From the NCBI GenBank assembly GCA_016801885.1, contig JAFBJY010001474.1:1-64000 (forward strand): a stretch of 64,000 bases of DNA, given 5' to 3'. The stretch is from Toxotes chatareus (lineage: Eukaryota > Chordata > Actinopteri > Toxotidae). The notes beneath the pieces were generated by a model. It did not search any database. It had not been told where the DNA came from and saw nothing but the letters and a program-made list of their open reading frames with translations. Position 1 is the stretch's first letter, and each line of letters starts with the position of its first letter. Both the position numbers and the translations under genes were made by a program. This document shows positions 1 to 14,729 of the stretch, piece after piece.

Positions 1-3000
1 GCTGAAATGACAGCTTTGTATCAAATGTGCTGCTGGCGTCAAAATAAGACTGTTTCCAGCATGGAAACACTATTTTACATTAGAAGAAGCATTTCGCAGA
101 GTTTTCAAGTATGTTTCTGTGATTTGTACTGTGTGGCATTTTCAGGGCACACGCTGTGTCCCAGACCCACAGAGAATGGCTGGAAACGCTTAAAACGGCA
201 AGTTTCAGTCAGTTAGTGCTGAAATGAACGGTGTTCTAAAATACTGTTGCTAAAATATGTTGCTGGCGTCAAAATAAGACTGTTTCCAGCATGGAAACAC
301 TATTTTACATTAGAAGAAGCATTTTGCAGAGTTTTCAAGTATGTTTCTGTGATTTGTACTGTGGCATTTTCAGGGCACACGCTGTGAAAAACAGTCTCAT
401 ATGGCCAGGAACGGTGAAATTTTACCGTTTGAGCTGAAATGACAGCTTTGTATCAAATGTGCTGCTGGCGTCAAAATAAGACTGTTTCCAGCATGGAAAC
501 ACTATTTTACATTAGAAGAAGCATTTCGCAGAGTTTTCAAGTATGTTTCTGTGATTTGTACTGTGTGGCATTTTCAGGGCACACGCTGTGTCTGAACAGT
601 CAGAGAATGGCTGGAAACGGTTAAAACGAAAGTTTCACCAGTTAGTGCTGAAATGAAGCTTTGTGTCTAAAATATGTTGCTGGCGTCAAAATAAGACTGT
701 TTCCAGCATGGAAACACTATTTTACATTAGAAGAAGCATTTTGCAGAGTTTTCAAGTATGTTTCTGTGATTTGTACTGTGTGGCATTTTTCAGGGCACAC
801 GCTGTGAAAAACAGTCTCATATGGCCAGGAACGGTGAAATTTCACCGTTTGAGCTGAAATGACAGCTTTGTATCAAATGTGCTGCTGGCGTCAAAATAAG
901 ACTGTTTCCAGCATGGAAACACTATTTTACATTAGAAGAAGCATTTTGCAGAGTTTTCAAGTGTTTCTTTCATCTGCAGTACCTGGCACTTTCAGGGCAA
1001 ACGTTGTGAAAAACAGTCTCATATGGCCAGGAACGGTGAAATTTTACCGTTTGAGCTGAAATGACAGCTTTGTATCAAATGTGCTGCTGGCGTCAAAATA
1101 AGACTGTTTCCAGCATGGAAACACTATTTTACATTAGAAGAAGCATTTCGCAGAGTTTTCAAGTATGTTTCTGTGATTTGTACTGTGTGGCATTTTCAGG
1201 GCACACGCTGTGTCCCAGACACACAGAGAATGGCTGGAAACGCTTAAAAACGGCAAGTTTCAGTCAGTTAGTGCTGAAATGAACGGTGTTTCTAAAATAT
1301 GTTGCTGGCGTCAAAATAAGACTGTTTCCAGCATGGAAACACTATTTTACATTAGAAGAAGCATTTTGCAGAGTTTTCCGTGTGTTTCTTTCATCTGCAG
1401 TACCTGGCACTTTCAGGGCAAACGTTGTGAAAAACAGTCTCATATGGCCAGGAACGGTGAAATTTTACCGTTTGAGCTGAAATGACAGCTTTGTATCAAA
1501 TGTGCTGCTGGCGTCAAAATAAGACTGTTTCCAGCATGGAAACACTATTTTACATTAGAAGAAGCATTTCGCAGAGTTTTCAAGTATGTTTCTGTGATTT
1601 GTACTGTGTGGCATTTTCAGGGCACACGCTGTGAAAAACAGTCTCATGGCCAGGAAACGGTGAAATTTTACCGTTTGAGCTGAAATGACAGCTGTTTCTC
1701 AAAATATGCTGCTGGCGTCAAAATAAGACTGTTTCCAGCATGGAAACACTATTTTACATTAGAAGAAGCATTTCGCAGAGTTTTCCGTATGTTTCTGTGA
1801 TTTGTACTGTACCTGGCATTTTCAGGGCAAACGCTGTGAAAAACAGTCTCATATGGCCAGGAACGGTGAAATTTTACCGTTTGAGCTGAAATGACAGCTT
1901 TGTATCAAATGTGCTGCTGGCGTCAAAATAAGACTGTTTCCAGCATGGAAACACTATTTTACATTAGAAGAAGCATTTCGCAGAGTTTTCAAGTATGTTT
2001 CTGTGATTTGTACTGTGTGGCATTTTCAGGGCACACGCTGTAAAAACAGTCTCATATGGCCAGGAACGGTGAAATTTTACCGTTTGAGCTGAAATGACAG
2101 CTTTGTATCAAATGTGCTGCTGGCGTCAAAATAAGACTGTTTCCAGCATGGAAACACTATTTTACATTAGAAGAAGCATTTCGCAGAGTTTTCAAGTATG
2201 TTTCTGTGATTTGTACTGTGTGGCATTTTTCACAGGGCACACGCTGCAGTGGCCAGGAACGGTGAAATTTTACCGTTTGAGCTGAAGCTTTGTATCAAAT
2301 GTGCTGCTGGCGTCAAAACAGTCTCATATGGCCAGGAACGGTGAAATTTTACCGTTTGAGCTGAAATGACAGCTTTGTATCAAATGTGCTGCTGGCGTCA
2401 AAATAAGACTGTTTCCAGCATGGAAACACTATTTTACATTTTCCAGAAGAAGCATTTTTACGCAGAGAGTTTTCAAGTATGTTTCTGTGATTTGTACTGT
2501 GTGGCATTTTCAGGGCACACGCTGTGTCCCAACACACAGAGAATGGCTGGAAACGCTTAAAGCGGTGAAATTTCAGTCCGTTTGAGCTGAAATGACAGGT
2601 TTTTCTCAAATGTGCTGCTGGCGTCAAAATAAGACTGTTTCCAGCATGGAAACACTATTTTACATTAGAAGAAGCATTTCGCAGAGTTTTCAAGTATGTT
2701 TCTGTGATTTGTACTGTGTGGCATTTTCAGGGCACACGCTGTGAAAAACAGTCTCATATGGCCAGGAACGGTGAAATTTTACCGTTTGAGCTGAAATGAC
2801 AGCTTTGTATCAAATGTGCTGCTGGCGTCAAAATAAGACTGTTTCCAGCATGGAAACACTATTTTACATTAGAAGAAGCATTTCGCAGAGTTTTCAAGTA
2901 TGTTTCTGTGATTTGTACTGTGTGGCATTTTCAGGGCACACGCTGTGTCTGAGACACACAGAGAGAATGGCTGGAAACGCTTAAAACGGCAAGTTTCAGT

Positions 3001-6000
3001 CAGTTAGTGCTGAAATGAACGGTGTTTCTAAAATATGTTGCTGGCGTCAAAATAAGACTGTTTCCAGCATGGAAACACTATTTTACATTAGAAGAAGCAT
3101 TTTGCAGAGTTTTCAAGTATGTTTCTGTGATTTGTACTGTGTGGCATTTTCAGGGCAAATAACGCTGTGAAAAACAGTCTCATATGGCCAGGTTTTCAAC
3201 GGTGAAATTTTACCGTTTGAGCTGAAATGACAGCTTTGTATCAAATGTGCTGCTGGCGTCAAAATAAGACTGTTTCCAGCATGGAAACATGGAAACACTA
3301 TTTTACATTAGAAGAAGCATTTCATGGCTGTAGAGTTTTCAAGTATGTTTCTGTGATTTGTACTGTGCATGGCATTTTCAGGGCACACGCTGTGTCCCAG
3401 ACAAAACAGTCTCATATGGCCAGGAACGGTGAAATTTTACCGTTTGAGCTGAAATGACAGCTTTGTATCAAATGTGCTGCTGGCGTCAAAATAAGACTGT
3501 TTCCAGCATGGAAACACTATTTTACATTAGAAGAAGCATTTCGCAGAGTTTTCAAGTATGTTTCTGTGATTTGTACTGTGTGGCATTTTCAGGGCACACG
3601 CTGTGTCTGAACACACAGAGAATGGCCAGAAACGCTTAAAGCGGCAAGTTTCAGTCGTTTGTGCTGAAATGACAGCTTTTTCTAAAATATGTTGCTGGCG
3701 TCAAAATAAGACTGTTTCCAGCATGGAAACACTATTTTACATTAGAAGAAGCATTTCGCAGAGTTTTCAAGTATGTTTCTGTGATTTGTACTGCAGTACT
3801 GGCATTTTCAGGGCACACGCTGTGAAAAACAGTCTCATATGGCCAGGAACGGTGAAATTTTACCGTTTGAGCTGAAATGACAGCTTTGTATCAAATGTGC
3901 TGCTGGCGTCAAAATAAGACTGTTTCCAGCATGGAAACACTATTTTACATTAGAAGAAGCATTTCGCAGAGTTTTCAAGTATGTTTCTGTGATTTGTACT
4001 GTGTGGCATTTTCAGGGCACACGCTGTGTCCCAGAACAGTCTCATATGGCCAGGAACGGCAAATTTTCACCAGTTAGAGCTGAAATGACAGCTTTGTATC
4101 AAAATGTGTTGCTGGCGTCAAAATAAGACTGTTTCCAGCATGGAAACACTATTTTACATTAGAAGAAGCATTTCGCAGAGTTTTCAAGTATGTTTCTGTG
4201 ATTTGTACTGTGTGGCATTTTCAGGGCACACTGTGTGTGAACACACAGAGAGTCTCATATGGCCAGGAACGGTGAAATTTTACCGTTTGAGCTGAAATGA
4301 CAGCTTTGTATCAAATGTGCTGCTGGCGTCAAAATAAGACTGTTTCCAGCATGGAAACACTATTTTACATTAGAAGAAGCATTTCGCAGAGTTTTCAAGT
4401 ATGTTTCTGTGATTTGTACTGTGTGGCATTTTCAGGGCACACGCTGTGAAAAACAGTCTCATATGGCCAGGAACGGTGAAATTTTACCGTTTGAGCTGAA
4501 ATGACAGCTTTGTATCAAATGTGCTGCTGGCGTCAAAATAAGACTGTTTCCAGCATGGAAACACTATTTTACATTAGAAGAAGCATTTCGCAGAGTTTTC
4601 AAGTATGTTTCTGTGATTTGTACTGTGTGGCATTTTCAGGGCACACGCTGTGAAAAAACAGTCTCATATATGGCCAGAACGGTGAAATTTTACCGTTTGA
4701 GCTGAAATGACAGCTTTGTATCAAATGTGCTGCTGGCGTCAAAATAAGACTGTTTCCAGCATGGAAACACTATTTTACATTAGAAGAAGCATTTCATTGA
4801 GTTTTCAAGTATGTTTCTGTGATTTGTACTGTGTGGCATTTTCAGGGCACACGCTGTGAAAAACAGTCTCATATGGCCAGGAACGGTGAAATTTTACCGT
4901 TTGAGCTGAAATGACAGCTTTGTATCAAATGTGCTGCTGGCGTCAAAATAAGACTGTTTCCAGCATGGAAACACTATTTTACATTAGAAGAAGCATTTCG
5001 CAGAGTTTTCAAGTATGTTTCTGTGATTTGTACTGTGTGGCATTTTCAGGGCACACGCTGTGAAAAAACAGTCTCATATGGCCAGGAACGGTGAAATTTA
5101 CCGTTTGAGCTGAAATGACAGCTTTGTATCAAATGTGCTGCTGGCGTCAAAATAAGACTGTTTCCAGCATGGAAACACTATTTTACATTAGAAGAAGCAT
5201 TTCAGAGTTTTCAAGTATGTTTCTGTGATTTGTACTGTGTGGCATTTTCAGGGCACACGCTGTGAAAAACAGTCTCATATGGCCAGGAACGGTGAAATTT
5301 TACCGTTTGAGCTGAAATGACAGCTTTGTATCAAATGTGCTGCTGGCGTCAAAATAAGACTGTTTCAGCATGGAAACACTATTTTACATTAGAAGAAGCA
5401 TTTCGCAGAGTTTTCAAGTATGTTTCTGTGATTTGTACTGTGTGGCATTTTCAGGGCACACGCTGTGAAAAAACAGTCTCATATGGCCAGGAACGGTGAA
5501 ATTTTACCGTTTGAGCTGAAATGACAGCTTTGTATCAAATGTGCTGCTGGCGTCAAAATAAGACTGTTTCCAGCATGGAAACACTATTTTACATTAGAAG
5601 AAGCATTTCGAGAGTTTTCAAGTATGTTTCTGTGATTTGTACTGTGTGGCATTTTCAGGGCACACGCTGTGAAAACAGTCTCATATGGCCAGGAACGGTG
5701 AAATTTTACCGTTTGAGCTGAAATGACAGCTTTGTATCAAATGTGCTGCTGGCGTCAAAATAAGACTGTTTCCAGCATGGAAACACTATTTTACATTAGA
5801 AGAAGCATTTCGCAGAGTTTTCAAGTATGTTTCTGTGATTTGTACTGTGTGGCATTTTCAGGGCACACGCTGTGTGAAAAACAGTCTCATATGGCCAGGA
5901 ACGGTGAAATTTTACCGTTTGAGCTGAAATGACAGCTTTGTATCAAATGTGCTGCTGGCGTCAAAATAAGACTGTTTCCAGCATGGAAACACTATTTTAC

Positions 6001-9000
6001 ATTAGAAGAAGCATTTCGCAGAGTTTTTCAAGTATGTTTCTGTGATTTGTACTGTGTGGCATTTTCAGGGCACACGCTGTGAAAAACAGTCTCATATGGC
6101 CAGGAACGGTGAAATTTTACCGTTTGAGCTGAAATGACAGCTTTGTATCAAATGTGCTGCTGGCGTCAAAATAAGACTGTTTCCAGCATGGAAACACTAT
6201 TTTACATTAGAAGAAGCATTTCGCAGAGTTTTCAAGTATGTTTCTGTGATTTGTACTGTGTGGCATTTTCAGGGCACACGCTGTGAAAAACAGTCTCATA
6301 TGGCCAGGAACGCTGAAATTTTACCGTTTGAGCTGAAATGACAGCTTTGTATCAAATGTGCTGCTGGCGTCAAAATAAGACTGTTTCCAGCATGGAAACA
6401 CTATTTTGATTAGAAGAAGCATTTCGCAGAGTTTTCAAGTATGTTTCTGTGATTTGTACTGTGTGGCATTTTCAGGGCACACGCTGTGAAAAACAGTCTC
6501 ATATGGCCAGGAACGGTGAAATTTTACCGTTTGAGCTGAAATGACAGCTTTGTATCAAATGTGCTGCTGGCGTCAAAATAAGACTGTTTCCAGCATGGAA
6601 ACACTATTTTACATTAGAAGAAGCATTTCGCAGAGTTTTCAAGTATGTTTCTGTGATTTGTACTGTGTGGCATTTTCAGGGCACACGCTGTGAAACAACA
6701 GTCTCATATGGCCAGGAACGGTGAAATTTTTACCGTTTGAGCTGAAATGAACAGCTTTGTATCAAATGTGCTGCTGGCGTCAAAATAAAGACTGTTTCCA
6801 GCATGGAAACACTATTTTACATTAGAAGAAGCATTTTCAGCAGAGTTTTCAAGTATGTTTCTGTGATTTGCACTGTGTGGCATTTTCAGGGCAACGCTGT
6901 TGTGAAAAACAGTCTCATATGGCCAGGAACGGTGAAATTTTACCGTTTGAGCTGAAATGACAGCTTTGTATCAAATGTGCTGCTGGCGTCAAAATAAAGA
7001 CTGTTTCCAGCATGGAAACACTATTTTACATTAGAAGAAGCATTTCGCAGAGTTTTCAAGTATGTTTCTGTGATTTGTACTGTGTGGCATTTTCAGGGCA
7101 CACGCTGTGAAAACACAGTCTCATATGGCCAGGAACGGTGAAATTTTACCGTTTGAGCTGAAATGACAGCTTTTGTATCAAATGTGCTGCTGGCGTCAAA
7201 ATAAGACTGTTTCCAGCATGGAAACACTATTTTACATTAGAAGAAGCATTTCGCAGAGTTTTCAAGTATGTTTCTGTGATTTGTACTGTGTGGCATTTTC
7301 AGGGCACGCTGTGAAAAACAGTCTCATATGGCCAGGAGCGGTGAAATTTTACCGTTTGAGCTGAAATGACAGCTTTGTATCAAATGTGCTGCTGGCGTCA
7401 AAATAAGACTGTTTCCAGCATGGAAACACTATTTTACATTAGAAGAAGCATTTCGCAGAGTTTTCAAGTATGTTTCTGTGATTTGTACTGTGTGGCATTT
7501 TCAGGGCACGCTGCTGTGAAAACAGTCTCATATGGCCAGGAACGGTGAAAATTTTACCGTTTGAGCTGAAATGAACAGCTTTGTATCAAATGTGCTGCTG
7601 GCGTCAAAATAAGACTGTTTCCAGCATGGAAACACTATTTTACATTAGAAGAAGCATTTCGCAGAGTTTTCAAGTATGTTTCTGTGATTTGTAGTACCTG
7701 GCATTTTCAGGGCACACGCTGTGAAAAACAGTCTCATATGGCCAGGAACGGTGAAATTTTACCGTTTGAGCTGAAATGACAGCTTTGTATCAAATGTGCT
7801 GCTGGCGTCAAAATAAGACTGTTTCCAGCATGGAAACACTATTTTACATTAGAAGAAGCATTTCGCAGAGTTTTCAAGTATGTTTCTGTGATTTGTACTG
7901 TGTGGCATTTTCAGGGCACACGCTGTGAAAAACAGTCTCATATGGCCAGGAACGGTGAAATTTTACCGTTTGAGCTGAAATGACAGCTTTGTATCAAATG
8001 TGCTGCTGGCGTCAAAATAAGACTGTTTCCAGCATGGAAACACTATTTTACATTAGAAGAAGCATTTCGCAGAGTTTTCAAGTATGTTTCTGTGATTTGT
8101 ACTGTGTGGCATTTTCAGGGCACACGCTGTGGCTCAAAACAGTCTCATATGGCCAGGAACGGTGAAATTTTACCGTTTGAGCTGAAATGACAGCTTTGTA
8201 TCAAATGTGCTGCTGGCGTCAAAATAAGACTGTTTCAGCATGGAAACACTATTTTACATTAGAAGAAGCATTTCGCAGAGTTTTCAAGTATGTTTCTGTG
8301 ATTTGTACTGTGTGGCATTTTCAGGGCACACGCTGTGTCAAAACACACTCAGAATGGCTGGAAGCGCTTAAAGCGGCAAATTTTAGTCAGTTAGTGCTGA
8401 AATGACAGCTGTTTCTAAAATGTGTTGCTGGCGTCAAAATAAGACTGTTTCCAGCATGGAAACACTATTTTACATTAGAAGAAGCATTTCGCAGAGTTTT
8501 CAAGTATGTTTCTGTGATTTGTACTGTGTGGCATTTTTCAGGGCACACGCTGTGTGAAAACAGTCTCATATGGCCAGGAGCGGTGAAATTTTACCGTTTG
8601 AGCTGAAATGACAGCTTTGTATCAAATGTGCTGCTGGCGTCAAAATAAGACTGTTTCCAGCATGGAAACACTATTTTACATTAGAAGAAGCATTTTGCAG
8701 AGTTTTCAAGTATGTTTCTGTGATTTGTACTGTGTGGCATTTTCAGGGCACACGCTGTGAAAAACAGTCTCATATGGCCAGGAACGGTGAAATTTTACCG
8801 TTTGAGCTGAAATGACAGCTTTGTATCAAATGTGCTGCTGGCGTCAAAATAAGACTGTTTCCAGCATGGAAACACTATTTTACATTAGAAGAAGCATTTC
8901 GCAGAGTTTTCAAGTATGTTTCTGTGATTTGTACTGTGTGGCATTTTCAGGGCACACGCTGTGAGAAAAACAGTCTCATATGGCCAGGAACGGTGAAATT

Positions 9001-12000
9001 TTACGTTTGAGCTGAAATGACAGCTTTGTCAAATGTGCTGCTGGCGTCAAAATAAGACTGTTTCCAGCATGGAAACACTATTTTACATTAGAAGAAGCAT
9101 TTCATGAGAGTTTTCAAGTATGTTTCTGTGATTTGTACTGTGTGGCATTTTCAGGGCACACGCTGTGAAAAAACAGTCTCATATGGCCAGGAACGGTGAA
9201 ATTTTACCGTTTGAGCTGAAATGACAGCTTTGTATCAAATGTGCTGCTGGCGTCAAAATAAGACTGTTTCCAGCATGGAAACACTATTTTACATTAGAAG
9301 AAGCATTTCGCAGAGTTTTCAAGTATGTTTCTGTGATTTGTACTGTGTGGCATTTTCAGGGCACACGCTGTGAAAAACAGTCTCATATGGCCAGGAACGG
9401 TGAAATTTTACGTTTTTTCAGTCAGAGCTGAAATGACAGCTTTGTATCAAATGTGCTGCTGGCGTCAAAAATAAGACTGTTTCCAGCATGGAAACACTAT
9501 TTTACATTAGAAGAAGCATTTCGCAGTTTTCAAGTATGTTTCTGTGATTTGTACTGTGTGGCATTTTCAGGGCACACGCTGTGAAAAACAGTCTCATATG
9601 GCCAGGAACGGTGAAATTTTACCGTTTGAGCTGAAATGACAGCTTTGTATCAAATGTGCTGCTGGCGTCAAAATAAGACTGTTTCCAGCATGGAACACTA
9701 CTATTTACATTAGAAGAAGCATTTACCTTGGAGTTTTCAAGTATGTTTCTGTGATTTGTACTGTGTGGCATTTTCAGGGCACACGCTGTGTGTCGGCTGA
9801 ACAGTCTCATATGGCCAGGAACGGTGAAATTTTACCGTTTGAGCTGAAATGACAGCTTTGTATCAAATGTGCTGCTGGCGTCAAAATAAGACTGTTTCCA
9901 GCATGGAAACACTATTTTACATTAGAAGAAGCATTTCGCAGAGTTTTCAAGTATGTTTCTGTGATTTGTACTGTGTGGCATTTTCAGGGCACACGCTGTG
10001 AAAAACAGTCTCATATGGCCAGGAACGGTGAAATTTTACCGTTTGAGCTGAAATGACAGCTTTGTATCAAATGTGCTGCTGGCGTCAAAATAAGACTGTT
10101 TCCAGCATGGAAACACTATTTTACATTAGAAGAAGCATTTCGCAGAGTTTTCAAGTATGTTTCTGTGATTTGTACTGTGTGGCATTTTCAGGGCACACGC
10201 TGTGAAAAACAGTCTCATATGGCCAGGAACGGTGAAATTTTACCGTTTGAGCTGAAATGACAGCTTTGTATCAAATGTGCTGCTGGCGTCAAAATAAGAC
10301 TGTTTCCAGCATGGAAACACTATTTTACATTAGAAGAAGCATTTCGCAGAGTTTTCAAGTATGTTTCTGTGATTTGTACTGTGTGGCATTTTCAGGGCAC
10401 ACGCTGTGAAAAACAGTCTCATATGGCCAGGAACGAACGGTGAAATTTTACCGTTTGAGCTGAAATGACAGCTTTGTATCAAATGTGCTGCTGGCGTCAA
10501 AATAAGACTGTTTCCAGCATGGAAACACTATTTTACATTAGAAGAAGCATTTCGCAGAGTTTTCAAGTATGTTTCTGTGATTTGTACTGTGTGGCATTTT
10601 CAGGGCACACGCTGTGAAAAACAGTCTCATATGGCCAGGAACGGTGAAATTTTACCGTTTGAGCTGAAATGACAGCTTTGTATCAAATGTGCTGCTGGCG
10701 TCAAAATAAGACTGTTTCCAGCATGGAAACACTATTTTACATTAGAAGAAGCATTTCGCAGAGTTTTCAAGTATGTTTCTGTGATTTGTACTGTGTGGCA
10801 TTTTCAGGGCACACGCTGTGGAAAACACAGTCTCATATGGCCAGGAACGGTGAAAAGCGCTTTTACCGTTTGAGCTGAAATGACAGCTTTGTATCAAATG
10901 TGTTGCTGGCGTCAAAATAAGACTGTTTCCAGCATGGAAACACTATTTTACATTAGAAGAAGCATTTCGCAGAGTTTTCAAGTATGTTTCTGTGATTTGT
11001 ACTGTGTGGCATTTTCAGGGCACGCTGTGTGAAAAACAGTCTCATATGGCCAGGAACGGTGAAATTTTACCGTTTGAGCTGAAATGACAGCTTTGTATCA
11101 AATGTGCTGCTGGCGTCAAAATAAGACTGTTTCCAGCATGGAAACACTATTTTACATTAGAAGAAGCATTTCGCAGAGTTTTCAAGTATGTTTCTGTGAT
11201 TTGTACTGTGTGGCATTTTCAGGGCACACGCTGTGTCTGAAAACAGTCTCATATGGCCAGGAACGGTGAAATTTTACCGTTTGAGCTGAAATGACAGCTT
11301 TGTATCAAATGTGCTGCTGGCGTCAAAATAAGACTGTTTCCAGCATGGAAACACTATTTTACATTAGAAGAAGCATTTCGCAGAGTTTTCAAGTATGTTT
11401 CTGTGATTTGTACTGTGTGGCATTTTCAGGGCACACGCTGTGAAAAACAGTCTCATATGGCCAGGAACGGTGAATTTTACCGTTTGAGCTGAAATGACAG
11501 CTTTGTATCAAATGTGTGCTGGCGTCAAAAATAAGACTGTTTCCAGCATGGAAACACTATTTTGATAGAAGAAGCATTTCGCAGAGTTTTCAAGTATGTT
11601 TCTGTGATTTGTACTGTGTGGCATTTTCAGGGCACACGCTGTGTCCCCAGACACACAGAGAATGGCTGGAAACGCTTAAAAGCGGCAAGTTTCAGTCAGT
11701 TAGTGCTGAAATGAACGGTGTTTCTAAAATATGTTGCTGGCGTCAAAATAAGACTGTTTCCAGCATGGAAACACTATTTTACATTAGAAGAAGCATTTCG
11801 CAGAGTTTTCAAGTATGTTTCTGTGATTTGTACTGTGTGGCATTTCAGGGGCACACGCTGTGTCAAACAGTCTCATATGGCCAGGAACGGTGAAATTTTA
11901 CCGTTTGAGCTGAAATGACAGCTTTGTATCAAATGTGCTGCTGGCGTCAAAAATAAGACTGTTTCCAGCATGGAAACACTATTTTACATTAGAAGAAGCA

Positions 12001-14176
12001 TTTCGCAGAGTTTTCAAGTATGTTTCTGTGATTTGTACTGTGTGGCATTTTCAGGGCACGCTGTGTCTGAGACACACAGAGAATGGCTGGAAACGCTTAA
12101 ACGGCAAGTTTCAGTCAGTTAGTGCTGAAATGACGGTGTTTCTAAAATATGTTGCTGGCGTCAAAATAAGACTGTTTCCAGCATGGAAACACTATTTTAC
12201 AGAAGAAGCATTTTTCAGAGTTTTCAAGTATGTTTCTGTGATTTGTACTGTGTGGCATTTTCAGGGCACACGCTGTGAAAAACAGTCTCATATGGCCAGG
12301 AACGGTGAAATTTTTACCGTTTGAGCTGAAATGACAGCTTTGTATCAAATGTGCTGCTGGCGTCAAAATAAGACTGTTTCCAGCATGGAAACACTATTTT
12401 ACATTAGAAGAAGCATTTCGCAGAGTTTTCAAGTATGTTTCTGTGATTTGTACTGTGTGGCATTTTCAGGGCACACGCTGTGAAACACAGTCTCATGGCT
12501 GTATGGCCAGGAACGGTGAAATTTTACCGTTTGAGCTGAAATGACAGCTTTGTATCAAATGTGCTGCTGGCGTCAAAATAAGACTGTTTCCAGCATGGAA
12601 ACACTATTTTACATTAGAAGAAGCATTTCGCAGAGTTTTCAAGTATGTTTCTGTGATTTGTACTGTGTGGCATTTTCAGGGCACACGCTGTGTCCCAACA
12701 CACAGAGAATGGCTGGCCACGCTTAAAAGCGGCAAGTTTCAGTCAGTTAGTGCTGAAATGAGCGGTGTTTCTAAAATATGTTGCTGGCGTCAAAATAAGA
12801 CTGTTTCCAGCATGGAAACACTATTTTACATTAGAAGAAGCATTTTGCAGAGTTTTCAAGTATGTTTCTGTGATTTGTACTGTGTGGCACTTTCAGGGCA
12901 AACGCTGTGAAAAACAGTCTCATATGGCCAGGAACGGTGAAATTTTACCGTTTGAGCTGAAATGACAGCTTTGTATCAAATGTGCTGCTGGCGTCAAAAA
13001 TAAGACTGTTTCCAGCATGGAAACACTATTTTACATTAGAAGAAGCATTTCGCAGAGTTTTTTTTCAAGTATGTTTCTGTGATTTGTACTGTGTGGCATT
13101 TTCAGGGCACACGCTGTGTCTAGACACACAGAGAATGGCTGGAAACGCTTAAAACGGCAAGTTTCAGTCAGTTAGTGCTGAAATGAGCGGTGTGTCTAAA
13201 ATATGTTGCTGGCGTCAAAATAAGACTGTTTCCAGCATGGAAACACTATTTTACCGAGAAGAAGCATTTTGCAGAGTTTTCAAGTATGTTTCTGTGATTT
13301 GTACTGTGTGGCATTTTCAGGGCACACGCTGTGAAAAAACAGTCTCATATGGCCAGGAGCGGTGAAATTTTTAAAACGGCCGTTTGAGCTGAAATGACAG
13401 CTTTGTATCAAATGTGCTGCTGGCGTCAAAATAAGACTGTTTCCAGCATGGAAACACTATTTTACATTAGAAGAAGCATTTCGCAGAGTTTTCAAGTATG
13501 TTTCTGTGATTTGTACTGTGTGGCATTTTCAGGGCACACGCTGTGTCTGAAAACACAGTCTCATATGGCCAGGAACGGGTGAAATTTTTCACCAGTTTGT
13601 GCTGAAATGACAGTGTTTCTCAAATGTGCTGCTGGCGTCAAAAATAAGACTGTTTCCAGCATGGAAACACTATTTTACATTAGAAGAAGCATTTCGCAGA
13701 GTTTTCAAGTATGTTTCTGTGATTTGTACTGTGTGGCATTTTCAGGGCACGCTGTGTGTGACACACACAGAATGGCTGGAAACGCTTAAAACAGGCAAGT
13801 TTCAGTCAGTTAGTGCTGAAATGAACGGTGTTTCTAAAATATGTTGCTGGCGTCAAAATAAGACTGTTTCCAGCATGGAAACACTATTTTACATTAGAAG
13901 AAGCATTTTGCAGAGTTTTCAAGTATGTTTCTGTGATTTGTACTGTGTGGCATTTTCAGGGCAAGCGCTGTGTCTGAGTCACATAGAGAATGAACGGTGA
14001 AATTTCAGTCAGTTAGTGCTGAAATGAACAGCTTTTCTCAAATATGTTGCTGGCGTCAAAATAAGACTGTTTCCAGCATGGAAACACTATTTTACATTAG
14101 AAGAAGCATTTCGCTTAGAGAGTTTTCAGTATGTTTCTGTGATTTGTACTGTGTGGCATTTTCAGGGCACGCTGTG
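1..14176. repeat. ~203 bp tandem satellite array (about 69 monomers)
   Basis: Head-to-tail monomers, for example starts at 859 and 1061 (202 bp) and 5521 and 5723 (202 bp). The array is cut by the left window edge and ends inside a monomer at 14176, where TTGGGG/TTAGGG-like sequence begins. Each monomer holds an inverted repeat TGTTTCCAGCATGGAAACA (8 bp arms, 3 bp loop), and most hold a second one, AACGGTGAAATTTTACCGTT. Two linker types occur. The common one contains CAGTCTCATATGGCCAGG. A longer one (unit ~218 bp) contains ACAGAGAATGGCTGGAAACG. The recurring 60-130 codon frames all start and stop at the same monomer positions and are not genes. No known satellite family was recognised. Confidence 0.97.
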
Positions 14177-14205
14177 TAGGGTTGGGGTTGGGGTTAGGTT
14201 AAGGG

Positions 14206-14679
14206 GATGAAAACCACCTATAAATGCGCCCCGACGATAACTTCAAAGGTGCATATCTCGGGAACGGAAGGTCGTAGAGACATGAAACCACCTTGTACCC
14301 CCTATTTTCGGGTACGGGCTTTCCATTGGTACCACCCTCGAGCCTGTACAACGTTCGAGTCCGGAGATATGGCCGAAATAAAGTTTGTTTTCCTGTATCT
14401 CCGGACAGGAAGGTCGTAGAGAGTCGTGGGTGGTACCGTTGGATGCAGAATGGTCGAATTATATTAGACGAACGTGGTTTCCAAGTGTCTAGGATGTACG
14501 GTTCGGGAGTTATTCAAGAAAAACGCTCGTCGAATCAGATCGCAGCATGCGAACCTGAGTGGAAAAATGACTAAGTGTCACAGCCGAAAAACTTCCTCCA
14601 GAAAGTAGTTAGGAGCACGTTTCAGACCATTTGGAGTCGATTGGTAGTGATTTTGCGAGATGTTTTTCAAAATCATATA
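14206..14679. repeat. Unit B subtelomeric repeat, copy 1
   Basis: First of 14 recognisable copies of a ~475-480 bp unit that begins GATGAAAACCACC and ends near AATCATATATGGAG. It is AT/GC balanced and very well conserved between copies. It contains a partial internal duplication: CTCGGGAACGGAAGGTCGTAG early in the unit resembles CTCCGGACAGGAAGGTCGTAG about 160 bp later. A 60-119 codon frame recurs but is broken by indels between copies, so I treat it as non-coding. It is flanked by TTAGGG-like DNA on both sides. Distant similarity to unit C (59.4-63.3 kb) is visible. Confidence 0.93.
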
Positions 14680-14729
14680 GGGTTAGGGTTAGGGCTTGGC
14701 TAGGCTAGGGTTATCAATTAGGTTAAGGG

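Noticed and set aside
11516..12324. Longest open frames (125-129 codons) in the 203 bp satellite, and the recurring 60-70 codon frames starting Met-Thr-Ala-Leu-Tyr
   Set aside because: They follow monomer boundaries, occur in overlapping frames, and appear or vanish with single-base indels. No domain or codon-level conservation.
1..14176. CRISPR array
   Set aside because: Regular repeats but no unique spacers, 203 bp period, and eukaryotic telomere context.
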